A stretch of 64,000 nt of DNA from Candidatus Fermentibacterota bacterium (GTDB lineage Bacteria; JAFGKV01): contig JAFGKV010000063.1 of assembly GCA_016928395.1 (NCBI GenBank), positions 1 to 64,000 of the forward strand. The letters run 5' to 3'. The notes below the pieces were generated by a model that saw only the letters and a list, made by a program, of their open reading frames with translations, did not search any database and was not told the DNA's origin. Made by a program: the position numbers and the translations under genes. Below, in pieces: positions 26,505 through 35,414 of the stretch; position 1 is the stretch's first letter, and every line of letters starts with the position of its first letter.

Positions 26505-27626
26505 ATGATGCGAACTAAGCTGCTGCGCTTTGGCGGCATAGGCGTGCTGGTGGCCTCGTCTGTGCTGCTGGGGTTCGCGATCGTGGAAGTCGGGCTACGG
26601 TGGAGGTTCGGAAGACCCCTGCCGCTCCAGGACGAAGTGCTTGATCTCACCAAGCTAGGCTTCCGTTATGGCGTACACAGCATCCACAAAGACCCCTTTA
26701 CAATCAGAATCGTCGGCATTGGTGACTCCTTCGCATTCGGCCCGGTACAGCCTACGTACAACTACCATCACGTCATCGAGCAAGAGCTGCGCGTGAGGCT
26801 ACGCCGACCAGTGGAGGTGATCAATCTGGGGCGTCCGTCCATCGGTCCTGCGGCAGAACTGACCATTCTGAGGGATCTTGGGCTCCGGTTCCAGCCCGAT
26901 CTTGTCTTGTGGACATTCTTCGTGGGCAATGATTTCACCGACGATCCCCCGGGGGTAACCTATGACCTTGAGGATATCCTGGGAAGACGTCACTGGGAAC
27001 ATGGTCTCACGACGAGTACGCTGCCATGGTACGACCGTCTGCGTCTGTCGGGTTATGTGCGTTTCTTGCTGGCCTACCAACACCACGTGGAGTTGCCAGG
27101 AGAAGACCGCGAGGGCAGAATTACCATGGATGAGATCGCCTTTCAATGGGTGGAGAAACAACGGATGAGGCTTCTGCTCTCGGATGACAGCCTTTCAGAG
27201 GCCTATGTCCGGTCGGTGAAACCCAGACTCCAGGCCGCCATCAGACTGTGTGACGACCGTTCGATACCATTCGCTATGGCCATCGCTCCCGATCAGGCCC
27301 AAGTCGAGAAGGCGCTGGCAAGAGACGTGCTTCTTCACCTGCGCACGGCCAACGAACTCGATCCCGACGATCAGGACCGGTTCGAGGAGAGCCACCAAAG
27401 GGGAGACCTCTCGCCGCTGACCGTGGCCCATGATTCCCTGGCAACCCTGGCCCAGCGAGGCGCCATAGTGGTGGACTTGTACGAACCATTCCGAAGGGAG
27501 GGTGCCCAGGGCGGGTTGTACATTGAGCGTCACACCCATTGGAACCGGGCGGGCAATCAGCTCGCCGCCGACGCCCTTGCCGATACCCTGGCCATGATCC
27601 TGCGCACGACGGGGCGTGGCCGATGA
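26505..27626 (+). CDS. SGNH-hydrolase-fold membrane-anchored protein (AlgX/AlgJ-like)
   Basis: About 373 residues. An N-terminal membrane helix (about 8-28) is followed by an extracytoplasmic SGNH domain: block I GIGDSFAFG (Ser nucleophile), block III FVGNDF, and the catalytic Asp/His in the C-terminal HTHWNRAGN. Such proteins often O-acetylate or deacetylate exported glycans, but no MBOAT partner is seen here. ATG 26505 begins the hydrophobic helix; a GTG nine bases upstream is possible and the ribosome site is weak. Its last base triplet overlaps the next start (ATGA). Confidence 0.75.
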   Translation: MMRTKLLRFGGIGVLVASSVLLGFAIVEVGLRWRFGRPLPLQDEVLDLTKLGFRYGVHSIHKDPFTIRIVGIGDSFAFGPVQPTYNYHHVIEQELRVRLRRPVEVINLGRPSIGPAAELTILRDLGLRFQPDLVLWTFFVGNDFTDDPPGVTYDLEDILGRRHWEHGLTTSTLPWYDRLRLSGYVRFLLAYQHHVELPGEDREGRITMDEIAFQWVEKQRMRLLLSDDSLSEAYVRSVKPRLQAAIRLCDDRSIPFAMAIAPDQAQVEKALARDVLLHLRTANELDPDDQDRFEESHQRGDLSPLTVAHDSLATLAQRGAIVVDLYEPFRREGAQGGLYIERHTHWNRAGNQLAADALADTLAMILRTTGRGR

Positions 27627-28180
27627 AAGCCCTGCAATGCCATGGCCCGCATCGAGGGTTTGTGCGTGCCCTTTTCCTCTCGCGCCTCCCACCGGCGGCC
27701 TTGATACTGGGACTGGCCTGGTTACCGACACTGACACGCGGGTGCAGCTGCGCTCCAATGCCGCGCCCGCTGGCCGTAGAGCTCGCCCGTCCCACTGATA
27801 GCGCTCACGTCGACGGATCGACGAGGCGTGCTCTCGTGACGGTTGAAAGCCCGACGGGCATTGGTTCGGCACGCATTGTAAGGGCAGGCACGTCCTGGCC
27901 TGAGACTATCATCCTGGGCCTCTGCTATGCCGATGGCCGACCGTTCTCGCGCCTGGAATCTCTGCGAATCGAGACGGGAGAATGCTCCTGGAGCACCTTC
28001 CTCGGAAATGCCGACACCGTGGCATGCACCGGAGGGAGTGATGCGTCTGCCGAGGGCTCGTTGATCTACGTGCCTGTTCGACGGGGAGAACAAGCCCTCT
28101 CGGTGGAAATCCCCGCTCAGTCTCTTGGCTCCACATGCGACACGCTCCGCGTGTCGTGGATCGACGTCTACCGTCACTGA
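27623..28180 (+). CDS. Uncharacterised secreted protein
   Basis: 185 residues, family not recognised. An N-terminal hydrophobic segment (about 17-36) ends in LTRGCSCAP, so it could be a signal peptide or an atypical lipobox. The mature part is beta-strand-like with scattered cysteines (GECSWSTF, VACTGG, STCDTLRVSW) that could form disulfides outside the cytoplasm. The start overlaps the SGNH gene stop by four bases, which suggests the two exported proteins act together. Confidence 0.65.
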   Translation: MKALQCHGPHRGFVRALFLSRLPPAALILGLAWLPTLTRGCSCAPMPRPLAVELARPTDSAHVDGSTRRALVTVESPTGIGSARIVRAGTSWPETIILGLCYADGRPFSRLESLRIETGECSWSTFLGNADTVACTGGSDASAEGSLIYVPVRRGEQALSVEIPAQSLGSTCDTLRVSWIDVYRH

Positions 28181-28188
28181 GTGGGCCG

Positions 28189-28228
28189 CGCCCCCGGCGT
28201 ACGGCTCATCCCCTCAGCGCCGGGGGCG
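28189..28228. terminator. Bidirectional hairpin terminator candidate
   Basis: CGCCCCCGGCG (28189-28199) and CGCCGGGGGCG (28218-28228) form a perfect 11-bp GC stem with an 18-base loop. It sits exactly where two genes converge, and the MFS stop codon lies within the loop. Only short T/A runs flank it. Confidence 0.6.
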
Positions 28229-29671
28229 AAGCAAAAGATCCGAGATCCACTCAACGCGCACCTTGGCGAACTGCCATAGGTAGAGCAGAGTCTTCTCACG
28301 GCGTCTCACCAGCGGTTCTGAGATCCACGAAAGCGGTATCAATGTGGTCCACCTCAGCACCCCAGTGAGGGCGAACAGGGTCTGCTCAGGCTCGAAGATC
28401 CGCCCACCGAACTCCAGGCCTGGCGGGAGCAGAGCACCTGAGAGGAGCATGGTGGTCATCATGGCCAGACCGGTGCATGCGCCGTACACGCCGGAGTAGA
28501 TCTGCTTCCTATCCTCAGGAGCGATGGAGAGAACGAAATTCATGGCGATGAGCCCGGCACCGGCCCACATGATTCCGGAGGTCACCGCCTCCAGGTAGAG
28601 GACTCCGTGGTGTTGCGATGTCACGAAGACCCAGACCAGAGGATTGATGCCCCCCAGTACGATGGCTATGCGCATACACGCCTTGTTGCCCAAACGATCG
28701 ATCAGAACGCCCCAAGGGCGGAGCACGGCAAGCGAGGCCAGCGTGCTGACCAGACCGTACATCTGTATGTCAACCAACGACATGTGAAGTGTGGTGATCA
28801 TGAATGGTTGCCAGAAGGGCGAACCGATGCCGACGGTCAGCATCCACCAGCACCCATAGGCAAGCAGCATCCTGAAGTTGCGGTCCCGAAACGGCCCTGC
28901 AACAAGCTGGGCGGCCCCGATGCGCTCCAGAGGCTTCTGTCGCTCAGGCTGCGTAACGAGGATTCTCAGCCCGATGAGACCTACCACCGAGGACAAAGCG
29001 AAAAGAGCAGCGAAGCAGTACGGCAGGTTGAGCGGGGCAAAGGTCGATGAGGATGCAAAGATCTTCTTCACCACCCCCGTGATTGCTCCTGTCCCGTGTT
29101 CAAAGGCATCGATAACGGATCCCAGGAGCACGCCGGTGGCGAGGCCCGCCGCTAAGAGGATCTGCGCCCTCCGCGCAAGAAAGCGTGCCCTGATCTCGCG
29201 AGGAATCATGTCGCTGATCCATGCGATCCACGCATTGCCGGCCACCGACTGGAGGGTGGTGCTGAGCAGAAACACCACGAGCACTGCGATAATGGCCAAA
29301 GGAGGCTCAAGCACGAGCGGAACCAGCCCATAGAACACGACAAGGACTCTCGCTATCCCCGACAGGGTCACCACGATTCCCTTTCGGGAGGTGACCTTCC
29401 GGGTAACCACCGCTCCCAGTGGCTGGAACACCTGGGAGAACTGTCCGATGGCCGCTAGGAGTCCGAACTGAAATGGCGTTGCCCCGAGCATGACCAGGAG
29501 TTTGGAGAGGAAGACACTGCCGGGCCACGCGATACTGGCGTGAACCTGCGCGTAGACTCCCTCGACGATGGAGACGTGCATGGTGCGTCGGATGGCCGAG
29601 GCAAGACGCGGCTGCCGCAGGGAATCGCGTGATACGGGTGCACTGGGATGAGGAGAATTGCTCTTGAGCAA
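28214..29671 (-). CDS. Major facilitator superfamily transporter
   Basis: About 485 residues with twelve or so hydrophobic segments. The first helix pair is followed by a loop with VTRKVTSRKGIV, similar to the MFS motif between helices 2 and 3. A long central cytoplasmic region precedes the second half (IRILVTQPERQKPLERIG). The start is uncertain: TTG 29671 has AAGGTG upstream, and ATG 29581 is an alternative. Substrate unknown. It converges on the exported-protein pair and diverges from the glutathione peroxidase gene. Confidence 0.8.
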   Translation of the reverse strand: MLKSNSPHPSAPVSRDSLRQPRLASAIRRTMHVSIVEGVYAQVHASIAWPGSVFLSKLLVMLGATPFQFGLLAAIGQFSQVFQPLGAVVTRKVTSRKGIVVTLSGIARVLVVFYGLVPLVLEPPLAIIAVLVVFLLSTTLQSVAGNAWIAWISDMIPREIRARFLARRAQILLAAGLATGVLLGSVIDAFEHGTGAITGVVKKIFASSSTFAPLNLPYCFAALFALSSVVGLIGLRILVTQPERQKPLERIGAAQLVAGPFRDRNFRMLLAYGCWWMLTVGIGSPFWQPFMITTLHMSLVDIQMYGLVSTLASLAVLRPWGVLIDRLGNKACMRIAIVLGGINPLVWVFVTSQHHGVLYLEAVTSGIMWAGAGLIAMNFVLSIAPEDRKQIYSGVYGACTGLAMMTTMLLSGALLPPGLEFGGRIFEPEQTLFALTGVLRWTTLIPLSWISEPLVRRREKTLLYLWQFAKVRVEWISDLLLRPRR

Positions 29672-29929
29672 ATGCACCTTCCGGCTCCTGGAACAACGGG
29701 CTTCGGGTTGAAGGCATGGAGGAAGCTGCAAAGGTACAACATCGATGTCCTATGTTCCATCTACGCGCAACCCGCTCCCCGGTGTTTCATGCGATCACCG
29801 CGTGGTCGAGTGCGTGGGGCCAGAATCCAATGGCCAGGCTGCTCCCATGACACCTTTTCCCGCACTCGGGGTATGAGTGAGAAGTGCCGCTGTGGCAAGG
29901 ACGGAAGCGCGCCTTCTGCGTGAGTGGGC

Positions 29930-29947
29930 GGGGACTGCAAAGTCCCC
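29930..29947 (+). other. Hairpin with GCAA tetraloop in a 386-bp divergent gap
   Basis: GGGGACT-GCAA-AGTCCCC: a perfect 7-bp stem capped by a GNRA-type loop. A second small stem (CTGCG-6 nt-CGCAG) follows about 20 bases later. Both lie 110-130 bases upstream of the glutathione peroxidase gene, so its leader may be structured. The rest of 29672-30057 shows no gene. Confidence 0.4.
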
Positions 29948-30057
29948 AGTGGAGTGACCCTCTGCGGGCCGGCGCAGGATCGCGCTGCCCGGGTGTGGCG
30001 CGCACTCGGCGGAGTCTTCGTTCCTGGAATCCATCGGAGTATGCGAGGGAGGCCACG

Positions 30058-30642
30058 ATGAGATCCAATGTCCTGATAGTTCTCAGTTCGGTGCTGCTGG
30101 TGAATGCACGGCTTACAGCGGGGGAATGCGCCGCTGGGGATAGTCTCGTCACCGGCGGCGTATACGCCTTCACCGTTCACGGGGTCGACGGGAGAGATGT
30201 TGATCTGGCAGAGTACAAGGGTCACGTTTCGCTTATCGTGAATGTGGCAACCAGATGCGGCTTCACCCCTCAACTCGAGGGCCTCGAACGCCTGTATAAG
30301 CGGTATCGGGATGACGGGTTTGTGGTTCTTGGCTTTCCGGCAAACAACTTCATGAACCAGGCTCCGGGGTCCGATGAACAGATTCTCGAGTTCTGCACAA
30401 GGGATTTCAGCGTGACGTTCCCTCTATTCTCGAAAATCTCCGTCAAGGGCGATAACCGGCATCCACTTTACGACTATCTCAGCTCCAAGGAAACCAATCC
30501 TGAGTTCGGTGGCGAAATCACCTGGAACTTCAACAAATTCCTGATCGATCGCGCCGGCAGGGTCGTGGATCGGTTTGGGAGCGCTACGAACCCTGACAGC
30601 CCCTCGGTAGCCCAGGCAATCGAGGCCGCGTTGAAGCGCTGA
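30058..30642 (+). CDS. Exported glutathione/thioredoxin peroxidase family protein
   Basis: 194 residues. An N-terminal signal peptide (MRSNVLIVLSSVLLVNARLTAG) is followed by the GPx fold. The peroxidatic Cys67 lies in NVATRCGFTPQ, and WNFNKFLID supplies the Trp and Asn of the catalytic site. The usual FPCNQF reads FPANNF: the resolving-region Cys is Ala and the tetrad Gln is Asn, as in many bacterial Cys-GPx. It reduces peroxides in the periplasm or outside. ATG 30058 is preceded by GGAGG; the open frame further upstream is unsupported. Confidence 0.92.
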   Translation: MRSNVLIVLSSVLLVNARLTAGECAAGDSLVTGGVYAFTVHGVDGRDVDLAEYKGHVSLIVNVATRCGFTPQLEGLERLYKRYRDDGFVVLGFPANNFMNQAPGSDEQILEFCTRDFSVTFPLFSKISVKGDNRHPLYDYLSSKETNPEFGGEITWNFNKFLIDRAGRVVDRFGSATNPDSPSVAQAIEAALKR

Positions 30643-31166
30643 CGGTCGGTCCATTAGGGTACACCCCGCGCCAGGCGCGCCCCAGGATCAGTCTCCCACG
30701 CACTACCGAACCTCAACACACCACCCCTGCGGACAGGGTGGCACATTGGCGGCCATGCGTGCCACCAAGGTGCCTGCGACGGGCGATCACGACAGATACG
30801 GCGGTTTTCGGAGAGGGAGTAGCCCTTCGCAAGGGTAGCGTCAGAATGTTCGCAGGCGCAGTGGCGCAAGAGGGCTCGGGTAGGTACCTTTCCTGTGCCG
30901 TTCTCTCGTGTTCTGTTCCGGCGCTATATTCCGGCACCGGTCGTACGAGGGCCTCCTCCTCCCCGGCGCAAGGAGGGAAGGTAGCAGTACTGTTCGCGTG
31001 CCGACGAGCAATGCGGGTGGTGGAGACCCATCGTTCGCAGAATGCAGGGGTAGTCCCGGTAGAGAGCACTGGCTGAAGGTCACAGTGAACGGGGCTTTGG
31101 TGTACAGCTCCGCTTGCCTGGCCACCGAATTCTACACACTGGCCTCATCCTCGCGGGAGGTTTGTC
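30643..31166. other. 524-bp gap without a recognisable gene
   Basis: No frame with family similarity or a ribosome site. A small hairpin CCCTT-CGC-AAGGG and a CCTCCT/AGGAGG inverted repeat are visible. Codon-like periodicity is absent. It may carry the terminator of the peroxidase gene and the promoter of the stress-protein gene, neither of which I can place. Confidence 0.5.
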
Positions 31167-31658
31167 ATGGAGATGTTCCGCACGATCGTGTGTCCTGTTG
31201 ATTTCAGCGATGCCTCGTATGCCGCGTTGGAGACGGCTCAAGGCCTGGCCCGGCATTTCGGCGGCGAGCTGATAGTCATACACGTCGTGGAGCCCATACC
31301 GCCGGTACCTGTCGATACCGACGGCTCAATGCGGTTTGATGTGTTCCAGTATGAGGACGAGTTGATGACATCGGCCGACAGGCTGCTCCAGGAGACCATG
31401 GCAGAGCGCCTGACGGATGATGTGAAGACCCGCCTGGTAGTGGTCGGTGGCGTGCCGTGGGAGGAGGTGGTTCGGGTTGCCGCAGAGGAGAATGCCGGCC
31501 TCCTGGTCATCGCAACCCACGGGCGGGCCGGATGGAAGCATCTACTCTTCGGGTCAGTGACCGAAAAGGTAATCCGCGTGGCTCCGTGCCCCGTGCTGGT
31601 CATCCGCGCGCCAAAGGATTCGGAGACGCCACCCGAACACGATCAGGCCTCGGGCTGA
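31167..31658 (+). CDS. Universal stress protein (UspA family)
   Basis: 163 residues, one Usp domain. N-terminal IVCPVDFSDASYAALE with the ATP-contact Asp, and C-terminal ATHGRAGWKHLLFGSVTEKVIRVAPCPVLVIR, the G-2x-G-9x-G(S/T) ATP-binding motif. The motif places it in the ATP-binding UspFG-like class. GGGAGG precedes the ATG. About 100 bp separates it from the RsbU-type phosphatase, so the two may form a stress-response unit. Confidence 0.93.
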   Translation: MEMFRTIVCPVDFSDASYAALETAQGLARHFGGELIVIHVVEPIPPVPVDTDGSMRFDVFQYEDELMTSADRLLQETMAERLTDDVKTRLVVVGGVPWEEVVRVAAEENAGLLVIATHGRAGWKHLLFGSVTEKVIRVAPCPVLVIRAPKDSETPPEHDQASG

Positions 31659-31756
31659 AACAGATTCGGCGGGCTTTCCCTCCGTTGCAGACCCCACCTG
31701 CGGTCACACATTTCGGGATTCGGCCACACGACGGCCCGTGAATGATAGGATCGGGA

Positions 31757-32986
31757 ATGTTTCAGGCGAAGCGCTTCTACCGGAAACTCGAGACGCTGTT
31801 TCATGCAATCGACGCCGCCAAGGAGGGGGATCGGCTTCTCGGCACCGTGCTCAACGATGTGGTTGGGGTCTTGGGGGATGAACTGCGCATCTCGCGTGGC
31901 GCCATCTATCTCTTGATCGAGGGCTCCTACCAAATGGCGGATTCGGTCCCCCCCGACGGCACGAGGCAGCCCATTGCGGCAAGCCATGAGGGGCTGCACC
32001 TCATCTTCCAGCATGGCACCTATATTTTCGAGGCGGATGGCTCGCCCCATCACATCCCGGGATGGTCGGGTGCGGTCTTGGGTCTCGCTCTCGGTCCCGA
32101 TCGATCCAGCGTCATGCTGTTCGGTCTGGAGGGCGGTTGGGAACGCGAACAGCTTGAGTTTTCGTTCAACACGCTGCGCACCTATATCAATCAGCGTCTC
32201 GCCTCCGCCCAGATGCAGCATGACCTATTCGAGGCCCATGACGTCCAGACAAGCCTCTTGCCGAGGACGCCGCCTGCCTTGAAGGGCTTTCGCTCCGCCG
32301 CACGTTCGGTTCCCGCGGAGGTGGTCGGCGGCGATTTCTACGATTGGGTACAACTCTCTGGTGAATCCATCCTCCTCGCCGTGGGTGATGCCAGCGGCCA
32401 CGGGATTCCCGCGGCCTTGCAGGTTCGCGACGTGGTGACGGGTCTGCGAATGGGGGTTGGCATGGAGTTCCGCCTGACAAACATCGCAGCGCGCCTTAAC
32501 CAGGTTGTGTACGCCAGTGCCCTCTCTACACGGTTCGTCTCAGCCTTCCTTGGTGAACTAGAGACCAATGGCGACCTGCTCTACGTCAACGCCGGACATG
32601 TCGCTCCTCTGGTGATTCGCCGACGGGGCGTCGAAGCCTTGTCGTCCACGGGACTCGTTCTTGGCCCGACGCGGGAGGCGCACTACAGGAGGGGCTATAC
32701 GCGGCTGCGTCCGGGAGACCTACTTGTCCTGTACACCGACGGTATCACCGAACGAGCGGCCTCTGATGACAGCCAGTTCGGCGACGGGTCGTTCCTCCAG
32801 CTCCTGAGAGAAGGCCGCTCCGACAACCCAGAACAACTCATAGAGGCTCTGTTCGATGCGGCCGGGGCCTACGGTCACGGACCGTGGAAGGATGACGCCA
32901 CCCTTGTGCTGGTGCAACGGCTCCCGACGGACGCGGCTGCCGCACGACAGACGGCCATCGTGAGAAAACCCGGACGCCGACTCTGA
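31757..32986 (+). CDS. PP2C-type serine phosphatase (RsbU/SpoIIE) with sensory domain
   Basis: About 409 residues. Residues about 10-165 resemble a GAF sensor (GDELRISRGAIYLLIEGSYQMAD). The SpoIIE-type PP2M domain follows: SVPAEVVGGDFYDW with metal-binding Asp, VGDASGHGIPAAL, and the late LYTDGITERA and KDDATLVLVQR. Such enzymes dephosphorylate anti-anti-sigma factors and so control a sigma factor or other partner switch. No STAS or RsbW gene is in the window. ATG 31757 has AGGA at good spacing; ATG 31742 is an alternative. It converges on the RluD-like gene. Confidence 0.9.
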   Translation: MFQAKRFYRKLETLFHAIDAAKEGDRLLGTVLNDVVGVLGDELRISRGAIYLLIEGSYQMADSVPPDGTRQPIAASHEGLHLIFQHGTYIFEADGSPHHIPGWSGAVLGLALGPDRSSVMLFGLEGGWEREQLEFSFNTLRTYINQRLASAQMQHDLFEAHDVQTSLLPRTPPALKGFRSAARSVPAEVVGGDFYDWVQLSGESILLAVGDASGHGIPAALQVRDVVTGLRMGVGMEFRLTNIAARLNQVVYASALSTRFVSAFLGELETNGDLLYVNAGHVAPLVIRRRGVEALSSTGLVLGPTREAHYRRGYTRLRPGDLLVLYTDGITERAASDDSQFGDGSFLQLLREGRSDNPEQLIEALFDAAGAYGHGPWKDDATLVLVQRLPTDAAAARQTAIVRKPGRRL

Positions 32987-33069
32987 TCTTTCCCGGGTCG
33001 CGTCTGACCATCACGCGCATCGCGACGAAACAGGAAAGCCTCGGATGCCACGCGCAAGCGGGGCCACCC

Positions 33070-34062
33070 TCACCTCTGACCTCGTGAGCCATCCATGGGA
33101 AGGAACAGCCGATCAAGGGTTCCAACTGCCGCCTGGTAGTCCTCCGGGGGGTTCGCTTCGAACTCCAGTCGCCCTCCGTTGACAGGGTGCGTAAACGCGA
33201 GACGCCATGCATGAAGCGCCGGCCGCTGGATGACGCCCAACAGTAACTGCGCGGCCGCTCGTCTCGCCGGTGCCAGGCCAAGAACCGCAGAACGCCTTCC
33301 GCCGTAGTCTCCATCCCCCACCACTGGGTGACCCAACCACGACATGTGCACCCTGATCTGATGAGTGCGGCCTGTATGCAGCGAAACCTCCAGTTCACTC
33401 GCCATATCCCAGGAGCGTCGGAGAGCGTACGAGGTAAGTGCGGGCTTCCCTTCAGGAACGACCGCCATCTTCTTGCGGTCCCGGTGGCTTCGGCCAATGG
33501 GTCGGTCGATGCTCCCGCGGGCGTCGAGGAGCGTTCCCCAGATTATGGCACGATAGGTGCGCGAGACCTTTCGCGTAGCGATCTGCGTGACCATGTTCAG
33601 ATATGCAGGCTCCGATCGGGCAACCACCATCAACCCACTGGTGCCCTTGTCCAACCGGTGGACGATGCCGGGACGATCCGGCGCGCCGGGAGCGGCAATC
33701 GGGCCGTACCGATGCTGAAGCGCATTCACCAATGTGCCCGCGCGGAGCGGACCGGCGGGATGAACGACCATGCCGGCAGGCTTGTTCAGTACCACGATGT
33801 GCCCATCCTCGAACACGACCTCCAGCACAACGGCTTCGGGGACGATATCGCTGCGGGGAGGCTCTGGAACAGAGTAGAGGACTACCTGGCCCGCCCGCAC
33901 CCTATACCCGGGTTTGTGGTGGCGCCCGTCCACGGTGACGCATTCTCGAAGGATCCAATTCTGCACGGCACAGCGGCTGAGGTCGGGATGTCGCCGGTGA
34001 AGAACATGATCAACGCGGACACCAGCCTCGGATTCGCTCACCGTGAACTCCAGGGCGCGCAT
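33070..34062 (-). CDS. RluA/RluD-family pseudouridine synthase
   Basis: 330 residues. An N-terminal S4-like RNA-binding domain (about 1-70: VRVDHVLHRRHPDLSRCAVQNWI, VTVDGRHHKPGYRVRAGQ) is followed by the catalytic domain with HRLDKGTSG, where Asp138 is the nucleophile, and later HTGRTHQIRVHM. The S4 domain suggests the RluD type, acting on helix 69 of 23S rRNA. ATG 34062 has AAAGGA upstream. Downstream of lspA in the same direction, a common arrangement. Confidence 0.93.
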   Translation of the reverse strand: MRALEFTVSESEAGVRVDHVLHRRHPDLSRCAVQNWILRECVTVDGRHHKPGYRVRAGQVVLYSVPEPPRSDIVPEAVVLEVVFEDGHIVVLNKPAGMVVHPAGPLRAGTLVNALQHRYGPIAAPGAPDRPGIVHRLDKGTSGLMVVARSEPAYLNMVTQIATRKVSRTYRAIIWGTLLDARGSIDRPIGRSHRDRKKMAVVPEGKPALTSYALRRSWDMASELEVSLHTGRTHQIRVHMSWLGHPVVGDGDYGGRRSAVLGLAPARRAAAQLLLGVIQRPALHAWRLAFTHPVNGGRLEFEANPPEDYQAAVGTLDRLFLPMDGSRGQR

Positions 34063-34231
34063 CGTGACAGTCCTTTGGTCACGCCTCCCGATTTGAGAAT
34101 CCCGCACTCGAATATGTCGGCCCTCCATGGCATGGATTCATCTTGATAGGCTGGGGGATGTGGGCCAGGTCTGGGTCGCTGTGGGCGCCCATGAGAGCCC
34201 GCTGTCAACCGCCAGCGTGTGGCGTGCCCCG

Positions 34232-34765
34232 CTATGGCCCAACGGATGCGCGGGGGCTAGAGTCGGCCGGTTTTTCACCGGTCTCGCTCTCACGGGCCTC
34301 TGCATGCTCGATCAGCAACAGGAGCACGACTCCCACCACCACCACGCTGTCTGCGACATTGAATACCGGCCAGCGATAGCGGGCCAGGCCTATGTCGAGA
34401 AAGTCGACCACTTCACCCCAGCGAAGCCGATCGATGAGATTCCCGATGGCGCCACCCAGGATGAGACCCATCATAACCGACCGCCTCCATCCCAGTGGAC
34501 TCTGCCGAACCAAATAGATCGTGATGGCGACGACGCCGCACACGGTGACCGCAGTGAGAAACCACCCACTCAGGATTCCGAACGAGACGCCGAAGGCAAT
34601 CCCCGGATTGCGGGTGTGGGTGATCCGCACCACATGGCCGATTACCGGGATGCTGTCATACAACGGCAACCGGGAGTTGACCAGGGCTTTCGTGCCTTGG
34701 TCGAGCAGCAACGCCAACCCGGCAGTGATGGCGCCTGGCAGCCAGGGAAGTCTCTTGGTCAGCAT
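34232..34765 (-). CDS. lspA: Lipoprotein signal peptidase (SPase II)
   Basis: 177 residues, four membrane helices. It cleaves the signal peptide of diacylglyceryl prolipoproteins at the inner membrane. Family blocks: DQGTKALV in helix 1, TRNPGIAFG, GNLIDRL, and the catalytic aspartates Asp121 (VVDF) and Asp139 (NVADS). The hydrophilic tail is longer than usual. Client lipoproteins in this window include those at 51543 and 55535. ileS, often between divIVA and lspA, is absent here. Confidence 0.95.
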   Translation of the reverse strand: MLTKRLPWLPGAITAGLALLLDQGTKALVNSRLPLYDSIPVIGHVVRITHTRNPGIAFGVSFGILSGWFLTAVTVCGVVAITIYLVRQSPLGWRRSVMMGLILGGAIGNLIDRLRWGEVVDFLDIGLARYRWPVFNVADSVVVVGVVLLLLIEHAEARESETGEKPADSSPRASVGP

Positions 34766-34872
34766 TATCGTTTCATGGGTCGCGGGAGACGTCTCTCAAG
34801 GGGCTCGATGAGGCCAGGGACCACACATTTCACAGCCCGACGCTGTGGTGGAAGGATGCGAACTCCCATTTC

Positions 34873-34889
34873 GGCTTCGTGGCGAAGCC
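34873..34889. terminator. Short hairpin between divIVA and lspA
   Basis: GGCTTCG-TGG-CGAAGCC, a perfect 7-bp stem 45-60 bases past the DivIVA stop on the minus strand. It has no long T-run; on the plus strand it is followed by CTTGT. A weak terminator or processing hairpin. Confidence 0.35.
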
Positions 34890-34934
34890 CTTGTAGCCCA
34901 ACGAGCCTGTCGCCACAAAGGCTGTACCGCGGCA

Positions 34935-35399
34935 CTACGTGCTCACCGGGCCTTGCACATCCTCGTAGAACCGTAGAATGCTGAGCTGACGCTCGGCAAG
35001 GCTTCGGAGTTTCTCGATGTAATCCAGCCGCCTGCGTTCCAGGTCCTCCGTTTCCCGGCTGAGCTTGGAGACCGCCATCTGCACCACCATTACTCGTTGC
35101 CTGGCATCCTGCTCTGCCTTTTCCAACACGAGTTCCGCCTCCTTCTCCGCGGCCTTGCGCATCATCTCGGCGTTCCTCTTTGTCTCCACCAGCGTCTCCT
35201 GAAGGGCGCTCTCGACGCGCTGGTACTTGCGAAGCTCCGACTTCAGGCTCTCGTTCTCACGCCGAAGCCCATCAAGCTCTTTCTGCAGGTTGTGGACCCG
35301 ATGGTCGATCAATTCAAGATAGCTATCGACCTCATCCGGATTGTAGCCGCGCAGGCTCTTACGGAAGCTATGAAGGGACAGTTCAGAAAGTGTTTCCAC
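34935..35399 (-). CDS. DivIVA-domain coiled-coil protein
   Basis: 154 residues. The N-terminal lipid-binding DivIVA motif is FRKSLRGYNPDEVDSYLELI, followed by a continuous coiled coil to the end. DivIVA proteins mark curved membrane at poles and septa. This short form lacks a long C-terminal domain. GTG 35399 has GGGGAG upstream. Fifteen bases separate it from the YggS gene, and the yggS-divIVA-lspA-rluD order is conserved in many bacteria. Confidence 0.9.
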   Translation of the reverse strand: METLSELSLHSFRKSLRGYNPDEVDSYLELIDHRVHNLQKELDGLRRENESLKSELRKYQRVESALQETLVETKRNAEMMRKAAEKEAELVLEKAEQDARQRVMVVQMAVSKLSRETEDLERRRLDYIEKLRSLAERQLSILRFYEDVQGPVST

Positions 35400-35414
35400 T
35401 GTGTTCTCCCCGTT

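Noticed and set aside
30738-31076. Plus-strand frame in the 30.6-31.2 kb gap
   Set aside because: No ribosome site, low-complexity Arg/Ser content, no family match; treated as non-coding.
34127-34984. 285-residue plus-strand frame over lspA
   Set aside because: Antisense shadow of lspA; the lspA reading has all catalytic motifs.
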